64,000 nt of DNA, from NCBI GenBank assembly GCA_024195265.1, contig JAJLRJ010000002.1, positions 15,674,764-15,738,763 on the forward strand, in the 5' to 3' direction. The position numbers and the translations under genes were made by a program. Below the pieces are notes generated by a model. The model saw nothing but the letters and a program-made list of their open reading frames with translations, made no database searches and was not told where the DNA came from. This DNA is from Dendrophyllia cribrosa (taxonomy: Eukaryota > Cnidaria > Anthozoa > Scleractinia > Dendrophylliidae). This document shows, piece after piece, positions 26,701 through 35,700 of the stretch; position 1 is the stretch's first letter; the number at the start of each line of letters is the position of its first letter.

Positions 26701-29700
26701 TTTGACAGCACGCCCAGTAAAACACTGACTCGTAAAAATACTCACCCGTATTACACAACTTTAATTAAGCTGAATAACCTCTATTTATTACATATTTTAT
26801 CAGTATTTGTAGTCTGTCTAGCCCCGGAGGGACTCCCATATATGGGTGACGGGGGTGATAGTCCAGTTTTGTGGGTGTGGCTCACAGAGGCACCAATTCT
26901 GAACAGTTGTTTCTGACAGCGTATTTCTCGAGTTTAATGTGTCCTTAAAAGGTATCAGAGTACCTTTGACAGTGATACTTTCCGATTCACTCATCCTTCG
27001 CGGTACCTTTACCCCTAAAAGGTACGACGATTACCCCTCGCGGGGAGCGTGAGACACGCGAGGGAGAGAAGAAGCATGCAAGGGAGAGAAGTGCGTGCCT
27101 CGCGCTTCGCGCTCGCGCACCACAAAAGCGCCTTTTGTGCAGGATAGACAAAACACCATAGTGGTCAATCAGAATTTTCATTAATAATGTTATTTCTTCT
27201 TCTTCTTCTTCTTCTTCTTCTTCTTCTTTTTCTCGCCCACTGTAGTACGACACAGCTACCACTGAGTATGAGAAAGTTCTCAGCAATTTAAATACCGCCT
27301 TTACCTTCGTGTTTCTGACAGAAGCCATTTTAAAGCTGATAGCATTTAGACAGGTAGGTTTACACCTCAATTTTTTCACCTTAAGTCGAATCTCCCTGTG
27401 CGACCATCTCTTTAAGCTACCACTTATCCAAGCTGGTCATCTCAGATATGTCTTGTATTCGCCATTTACATAGAGCGGTTTACAATTGAGTATCGAAAGT
27501 AATTTCGCGATTGCTTTGGTTTTGCATTGCTGCACTCACCTGTCACCTCCTACTTACCATCTGTCCTCAAGCAATCGCCTTCTCAACATCCACCTCCCCC
27601 CTCCTTCACACCCAACTCATTTCCACCAAACTGTAATTGATGTATTGTCTTATTTTATTTGCAGAATTACTTCCGTGACTACTGGAATGTGTTTGACTTC
27701 ATTATTGTAATCACTACTTTAGTCGGCGTAATTTTAGAATTTATAAATGTAAGTAAATTTATTACAATAAATGCCGCATCACGGCAGCTTTCCAAGTAAG
27801 ACTTCTCTTCTCAAGTCTCGTTTAGACGAATTTCCTTGCAAACCTCTACACAATTTCACTTTTTTTTCGTGTAAAAATTATTTTCAACTTTGCTCCTTTG
27901 AGAATACATTGATGAGCTGAGATTGTCACAGGTGTACACTTCGAAAGCGAGGCTTGGGGCGAATTAGCTAATCTGACGTAAATATGCATAAGCCGCTATT
28001 GATTCCTTGTAATATCCGCGGTTATTTTAGATATACTCAGACTCAGTCGCCCCAAACGGGGCAGGTACCTCTAAAGCAAAGTGCTGAAAAAAGAATGTTT
28101 TATAATATCTAACCGAGTGCTTTCTTGTGCGTTGTTTTCATCTTCGTGCATTTTCTTCTGTTATTGGTTCTTTAGCGAAGCGACGCCCTTCAAATAGACC
28201 CAAGTTTTTTCCGACTCTTCCGCGCTGCTCGGTTGGTAAAACTTCTCAGACAAGGCTACACCATACGCATCCTCCTTTGGACATTTCTGCAGTCTTTCAA
28301 GGTAAGAGGGGGGAAGTTGGAGAGGGAGGGGTGGGGAGGTAAGAAGACGGGAGAAAGGGGGCGGGAAACAGGAGAGAGGGGCACAACCACCACTGAAATG
28401 TCATTTGTAAGATGATAGAAGGTAGAATGAAAAAATAAATTCCCAATTTGGCGAAATATTTTGCAGTGGCAGAAGCGCCAAAAGAAGGGAGCCGTACCCT
28501 GGCGTACACTTCCCCATCCCTCCCCTCTCCTCTCCTCCCTTCCCCTCCCCTTTCTGTTATTAGACCTTATTAAGATCACCATTGCTTTGTATCAGCCGGG
28601 AAGAGCAACTGTACGGATAACCCAATAAACTCAATCGCGAGTTAGTTTGAATTTATGACCATGCACCTTACAGTGTCTTGAGGAGTTACAAGGATTAACT
28701 ATTTTAAAACAGTATGAGAGGCCTGAATCAATTTCTCATACAATTTTACATACTTGTACGCTTTATAAAGGCCTTCAAACCTAAACAACCAAGTTCAAAT
28801 TTTAAAAATAAGAATAAAAACCTCTAAATGATCTGCCAATTTCTTGTTATAGGCCCTTCCGTATGTTGTGATCTTAATCGGCATGTTATTCTTCGTCTAC
28901 GCCGTCATCGGGATGCAGGTAAGACACGAGTTCGGTCCAGGAATTAAGTCAAAAATAAATTTCATTGCCATAATAGAGCGGTTTTCAATTGAGTGTTGCA
29001 AACCCACAACCAAAGAAATTACTCTGACCAATCACAGCAGACACAGATAATCCAATGAACCAATCAGAGCTCGAAGCAAATACACGTGGCTGCCGTAAAG
29101 CGCGGGAAAACGCATGCGAGCAACTAACAGCAGCCCTTTTCACGGTTAACCTTTCTCATTTGCATCACAATAAAATTCAGCATGATTGTGAGGCAATTTC
29201 GGGCAGAAACTACAAATTGCCCGAAATTTTTTACTTTGACGTTGACTTTTATTGTAATGCAAATGAGAAAGGTTAACCGTGGAAAGCTGGGGGCTATTGG
29301 TTTTGGTTTTGTTTCTGATTGGTTGAGAAAATGGCGCGAAAATTTTCAGCCAATGACAAAGCGTAGTAATGCAAAATCAAAGCAATCGCAAGATTGCTTT
29401 CGACACTCAATTGAAACTCGCTCTAAATGTAATTAGCGTCACTATTGTCTTACTTCACCATTGTCTTACTTCACCACCCACATCATCATCATCATCTTTG
29501 TCATCACTATCTTCATCATCAAAAGTTACCATTCTTGTTTGTTTAAAAATTATCCACTTTAACTGGTCCAGTTCTTTTTAGTTGTTTGGTAGGATTCGTC
29601 TCAGTGAGGATTGGAGCAAAGAAATTAACCATCATAACAACTTCAGGAACTTTTTCATGGCACTTCAAGTCCTATTCAGGTATATACAGCCCAACCTGTC

Positions 29701-32700
29701 AAACCTGTATTAGGTAGTCACCCTTTATTAACTGTAATTTCTTTTCATATATCACAGGATAAGCCTTAAAACTATTTGCGGTCAATTCGTCTTGTGACTG
29801 TTCATTCTCCATTTATCAAAGTTTTTTCTTGATTTCCTTTCTAGGATTGTCAAATCTGTATTAAACGGTCAACCTGTTTGAAGCGGTCAGTTAGCCATTG
29901 CTCAAGGTTGATCGTTAGACTGCAATATGTTTATAGTTTTTTGGGGGATAAATTTAATAAGATGTGCTCATAAAAATGAATGACAACTCTATTTATACAG
30001 GTAAACCCAGTCCGGCAGCTCTTAGGCTATCCTAAATCGAAAATACAAAATATCATAAATAATAGTTTTAACTTACATAGTAAAATGGATATCTAAACAT
30101 GCCTTAGACCTACTTGATTCAACATATTCTAAAAAATTACTAATAAAACTAACTATTTCCTGCAATAAAAATTTCGAGCATGTTTGGATAAAGGGCCCAA
30201 AGCTCAGTCTAATAATTACAACACTGAATAGGCCCTACAACTCCTGACTCGTCCCCAGTCGTCTCTCAATTAACGAGAGGAGCGCGAGGTGTGATGGGAA
30301 GGAGGAAAGAGGGGAGACGTCTTTCCCTTTCCTTTTCTTCCATCCCATCACCCCCTTCGATCGCGCTTCTCTCGTTCCGCGTCTATCCCCCACGCGCGTC
30401 TCCCGCGTCTTGCCAAGAAAGACGACTGGGGACGAGTCAGCTACAACACTATTAACCTACATCTGTTTCTTATTTGATACAGAGCATCCACAGGCGAGAA
30501 CTGGCATAAAATAATGCTGCACTGTTTTGACAATGCCAAGTGCGATTCTGATGAAAACAAGACTTGTGGAAGCACCATAGCCTCCATTATTTACTTCTGC
30601 ACCTTTTACTTTTTCTGCACATTCTTGGTAAGTAGACGAGAACATTTAAAAATAACTGACCTTTATTTATCCTCTGGTAAGTGTTTATACAGGGCCAGGC
30701 ATTCAAACATTGGAAAAAATACTTCAAATTGAACATAATAACGTTAACAATTCCAATTGAGAAGAGGCAAATAAGTTAGCTATTTACAAGCGTGGGCACT
30801 GGTTTCCTACACTCCTCGATGGCGTATTCGACGCTCTCAAGAGCTTTGAATACGCCATATAATTTTTCAGAACTTAAAGAGCATGGTTCATTTGGTGGTG
30901 GGTTTCTTTTGAGCAGTCAAAATTCGCGAGACAAGCCTTTCTAACGACTTATGCTCACCAGCCTAGCTATTTTTTTTTCGAAAAACGTTAGCATATTCGG
31001 TTATATTACATGAATTAATTCAATATTTGATCCGTATTACTGTTTCAATGCCAACTGCTCGCTTGCCTTCCTTATTAGTAACGTTTCGTTCATTTCAGAT
31101 GTTAAATCTATTTGTTGCTGTCATTATGGACAACTTTGAATACCTGACTCGTGACGAGTCCATTCTCGGTCCTCACCATCTGGACGAGTTTGTGAGGGTC
31201 TGGAGCGAGTACGATCCAGGAGCGACGTAAGTACACGCGTGATTTCATTTTACATTTGTAAGATAGACTTCCTAATGTTGTTGCCTATTTTTTATTAAAA
31301 GCCAAAGCGATAAAACGCGCTAGTTAATTAAAATAGACGAGTAGAGTTAATAAATCAGAAACCGTGACTTGCCTGCACGCGTTTTCCCGCGCTTTGCGCC
31401 GGCTAGATTGATCTGCTTCTGTTTTAAATATCCATACAGTTCCGCTCATATTGTATCTATTACTTAAATATGCAAGAGGTACGTTGATTACAGACTACTT
31501 ACTGCTGACTGGTTGAGAAGGCTAGCGCCAGAATTTTTAACCAATCACAAGGCATAGCAATGGATCAACTAAAGACACTCAATTGAAAACGAACTGCTCT
31601 ATTCTCATGTATTCACAATACCGTTATATTCGAGGAGCACAAAGATACCCCTTTCATTCCCAGGGACAAACCTAGATTCGGTTAATGTGCTTCTAAGTCA
31701 GTTTAACTTTTCAATTCATTACATTGGCAACAATGGTATAATGTTTTCTTGTTTGTTTCATGATCAGAGGGCGGATTCCGCATACAGAAGTGTACCGTCT
31801 GATGTGTGATATGTCTCCACCTGTGGGGTTTGGCAGGAAGTGTCCGAAGTTTATCGCTTATAAGGTCAGTATCAGACACTGCACAAAAAATCGCTTTTAC
31901 CATACAAAGGCGGTATTTGCCAAATCTTTGATTTAAGTCAAAGGCAGTGCACTTTTGACGTTTATCAAAGGTATAGTAAAGGTACCTTTGATTCGCCTTT
32001 GACGTGCATCAAATGTCTAGTACTTTTGACGCGCGTCAAAATTGTGTCAAAAGCAAAGTCAAAAGAACGGTAGAACCTTTGATAACATTTGATGCCTGTG
32101 TCGCCCCAACTTTGTTGTACCTTTGATGGAAATCAAAGGTGTTCAAAGCAAACTTTGCGTGCAGTACTAGTAGCTACTAGTGTGACCCCTTGTGTGATTC
32201 CAAATCAAGACATTGGCCAGAAACGCGGCCTGAAAAGTTGCCATAAATGATTTATTAGCTTAAAACTCTTTTTCTTTCTTGGCAGCGCTTGATTAAAATG
32301 AACATGCCTATTATGGGCGACAACACAGTCCTCTTCACTTCCACCTTGTTTGCACTCATCAGAACAGCACTCGGAATTTTCAGCACAGGGGACCCAGCGT
32401 ATGCTGACAGTGAACTCAGGAGAACGATAAAAAGACTTTGGCCAAAAACCTCTAAGAAAATCTTAGACAAAATGATCCCTCTCCAGTCAGGTTAGTAAAG
32501 CGATCTCATTTAAGAGAGATGGGTGCCTTTGGGGGTTAAAAGTACGGCTTTGGTGCCTTTTAGGGTGTTCAGTTCCAAAAGGTCCTCGGTTGATAAAATA
32601 GCCAAAATAAATAAGGCAGAAATATTAGACGTTTGTATATACCAAACCAGTCCAGTTAGAGAGTGTTTTTCACACGCTCTGATTCGCTACTCAAACTCGG

Positions 32701-35700
32701 TGTGGTATATACTGACTGACAATTATTCATCTCAGTGTTGGTGAAGAGTGGTGGATATTTACCTCGCCGATTCGCGGCAATAATGCAAATACTTATCAAT
32801 ACTTATTTCCAATAATACTTTTTTTCAGTTTACTAATTTTTTTTCATTGCAGTCTTGAGCTCCCAGCAGATGACCATCGGAAAGATCTACTGCGCAAAAC
32901 TAATTTATGAGAACTATAAACACATGAAGAAGAAGCGTCTTGAGAAAAAGAAAAAGGTATAATTATTTTTAACGTCGCAATTCGATGACGACAGATAATA
33001 ATAAGCTTTTTCCAGTAAATCTGTTTCATTTCCGAGCCATTTTGTAACAACATGCGAGCTCTAAAATTCAAAACTCGAGTAACGTTGCTCTTTGCGCTGC
33101 CCATGATCAGGAAACGACGCAGCGTTAGTTAAAAGGAGTCTTAATTGAGGTTAGAATATCCTAAACAATTTCACATCTCAAAGTGGAAGACCGACCGTTT
33201 TTCGCAACGTGTATTAGTGATATCGACTTTTAGACAGTCTTCTTAGATTATGATCTTTTTTACTCAGTGAAAATCATTTTTTATATGTGGCATCAACAGA
33301 ATCCTTTCCTTTGGTAGCATATAATAATTTTTAGAGTATTTTCTATCTATCATATTGTAACATTTATTTTTAATATATTTAATAGATTTGTTAATAGTCA
33401 TGTAAATGCGCAATTCAGTCTTCCAGCTGCAGGAGTATTTATGTATATATCAAAATTAAAATAAACAAACTGATTAACAAAATGGCTATTTTGTTTCACA
33501 GAGGAGGCCTTCGTTATTTCGTCGGCTTGTTGGAGCTCTTCGAAGTGGTACGTCGTATTCCGATGACGAAGAAGCCGACATCCACAGCCCTCCCGAGTAC
33601 CTGACGACACGAAGGCGATCAAAGACGTTAACATCTCTACCGTCAATGATGTGAGTTAGTTCGTGATCTGTGTGATCTGTGAGCACCACCGTCATTTTTA
33701 TATAGGACCCCCTAACCCCCTACCCCCGGGGCTTGAAGTAATAGATGGAATTTTTGAACTCTCCATCGCTTTTATTATCGTAATGATATGTTCCTGCGAT
33801 ACTACATACATTCCATTGCAAACAACATTAAAAATTCGATTTGAATGCCGAATGGCTGTTTTTTACTTTTACCAAACATATAGAAGTAAAGAAAAACAGG
33901 AAGTGTTGAACTCCAAGCGGCACATGCATCGCTCATTAAAGTTCTTTAGCAGAAGGCCATTTGGACGATCAGACAGTTACAGTGAAGACGAAGACGGGAG
34001 AACCAACAGATCGGTGCACTTCAAGGTAAAGCTGCTGGAATTACAAATAGATCAGTTTTCAATTGAGTTTCGTAAAAGCAAAGCCAAAGTAATTACTCTG
34101 ACCAATCGCAACCGACGCAGACAATCCAATCAATCAATCAGAACTCGTAGCAAATAAAAGTAGCCGGCGCCGAGCGCGGCAAAAAGCGTGCATGCAGTCA
34201 CGATTGGTTTTGGTTTTACGTTTGATTGGTTGAGAAAGTGGCACGAGATTTTTTAGCCAATCACAAAGCATAGCAATGCAAAACCAAAGCAATTCCCCAC
34301 TCCAGAAACTATGAAAAATACCATCATAATCTTTAAACTGCAGGTTTGGGTGGTGCTTCATGTAAGCCTGATTTTTCCAATTTCTTTTGTTTTCAGCACG
34401 AACTGCACGTGCTATGCTTCAACTTCTTGGCAATTTTCATACGGTGCACATTTGTATACGAACACACAATGCTACATCCTAGCGTTCCTCCATGTACTCT
34501 GAATTCCATTGTGCCATTCTAACAAAGGAGACTTGAATAATTACACCCCGGTGAGGCTGAGCCTGCACATAAAAGATTATTATGGTATTTTTCGGAGTGG
34601 CCTATACTTTCGACACTCAATTGAAAACCGCTGTTCTATTGGAGCGCTATTCACTAACACGCAGACTCTGAAGTTCAAACTCAACCAACAGTTTTGCTTT
34701 TCACTGCCGTGATGATCATAGCGGACATCTCAGGAAGCTAATTCGGAGTTCCAAAAAACATGTGCGCGCGTCGGGATAAAAACAAGCATTAATCAAAAAG
34801 TACAATAGAATTTAAATTCAACTATTTTAAATAACAAAAGGAGAGAATAATCTCGGGATAAAAACGCATGCCCACTGAACCTATTCTTCAAACTCCGAAC
34901 TCGCTTATTCGCCACTCCAGAAACTATGGGGAGACTGAGCACTAGCTTTTGGCGCTGAGGTTTCTGGGATCGTTTGGGTAACCAATATGAGCTATGACTG
35001 GTTATTGGTTGCCTTTGGAAACCATCAACCTATCGTAACTAACGCTGGGTACCCAAACGATCCCAGAAAGCTTAGTGCCGAAAGCTGGTGCTTAGTCTCC
35101 CTGAAGTTTCTGGAGTGGCGAATACAAGATAGATAGATAGTGATTTGCTTTTAGGAGCAACCTTTACCGGCAATATGTAAGTAATATAAATGAGTGAATG
35201 AATGTGAATGAATCTATTTGAATAAAAATAAATAAAAAGCAACATGTACCTGGTTAATTCAAAGTTAATTGCTGAAATAAAATAACCAGGCAGGATTCTC
35301 TTATCATTATGGTATAGGAAGCTCCTATGGATCTGACGGACATCAACCCTACAATTATTAGTACCGACACAGAGGATGAGGATCACACGGACGGCGCATG
35401 TCACAAACGCAAGAGAAAGCTTAGTTTCAAGAATCCAGTGGTAAGGGGACCCAGGTGTACTGACATTTGGTTTAGAATGGACCAACCTTAAACTTATCAA
35501 TCTTGGTCGCCTTGTTTCCTCTGCTCGTCTGATTTTGTTGTTGTTATTGTTAGTTTCTCTTTTGCGCCGCCTGTTTGTTTGGTTTGTTTGTCTGTTTGTC
35601 TGTTTGTTTGTTTTGCATTTCCTGTTATGTTTTGTCATTGTTTGTTTTTGCGTTTTTGTCTTTTTTTTTTCAAACGGGGGAGTTTTAGCGCCTCAGGATT

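Larger units (their letters stand above)
26423..31226 (+). other. Cav2: Cav2 III-IV linker and domain IV, exons 27-34
   Basis: Exons 26,423-26,587 (III-IV linker and IVS1), 27,246-27,353 (IVS2), 27,665-27,748 (IVS3), 28,176-28,301 (IVS4, [19 protein letters not shown]), 28,853-28,918 (IVS5), 29,582-29,679, 30,483-30,627 (pore; TGENW with Glu at 30,496-30,498, then Cys-rich turret and start of IVS6) and 31,099-31,226 (IVS6 end [18 protein letters not shown] and the EF-hand-like start). This is the most conserved part of the gene. Confidence 0.96.
31099..32956 (+). other. Cav2: Cav2 EF-hand, pre-IQ and IQ motif, exons 34-37
   Basis: Exons 31,099-31,226, 31,768-31,864, 32,286-32,490 and 32,853-32,956. 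The sequence passes through [13 protein letters not shown], a degenerate EF-hand, [11 protein letters not shown] (pre-IQ) and [17 protein letters not shown], which aligns with the calmodulin-binding IQ motif of Cav2 channels (the pair IY...LI in place of the textbook IQ). A Lys-rich helix follows. Confidence 0.93.

Noticed and set aside
26987..27379. 130-codon minus-strand frame with a Glu run
   Set aside because: The Glu run is the translation of a CTT microsatellite (27,196-27,230), and the frame is antisense to the IVS2 exon.
28127..28582. Overlapping frames of about 70-108 codons around 28,200-28,580
   Set aside because: The real signal is the IVS4 exon 28,176-28,301; the rest reads GGGAGAGG-rich intron sequence.
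33663..34157. 164-codon plus-strand frame
   Set aside because: Only 33,884-34,025 is a channel exon. The rest is intron read-through into a family A MITE.
34397..34502. Extra Cav2 exon after a TTTTCAG acceptor
   Set aside because: It lies inside the nested CCACTCC element, and the flanking exons join in frame (phase 0) without it.
35072..35638. 188-codon minus-strand open frame
   Set aside because: It overlaps a foldback element and the antisense of a real Cav2 exon (35,318-35,440), is low in complexity at its start (Asn/Lys/Thr repeats) and has no splice or conservation support.
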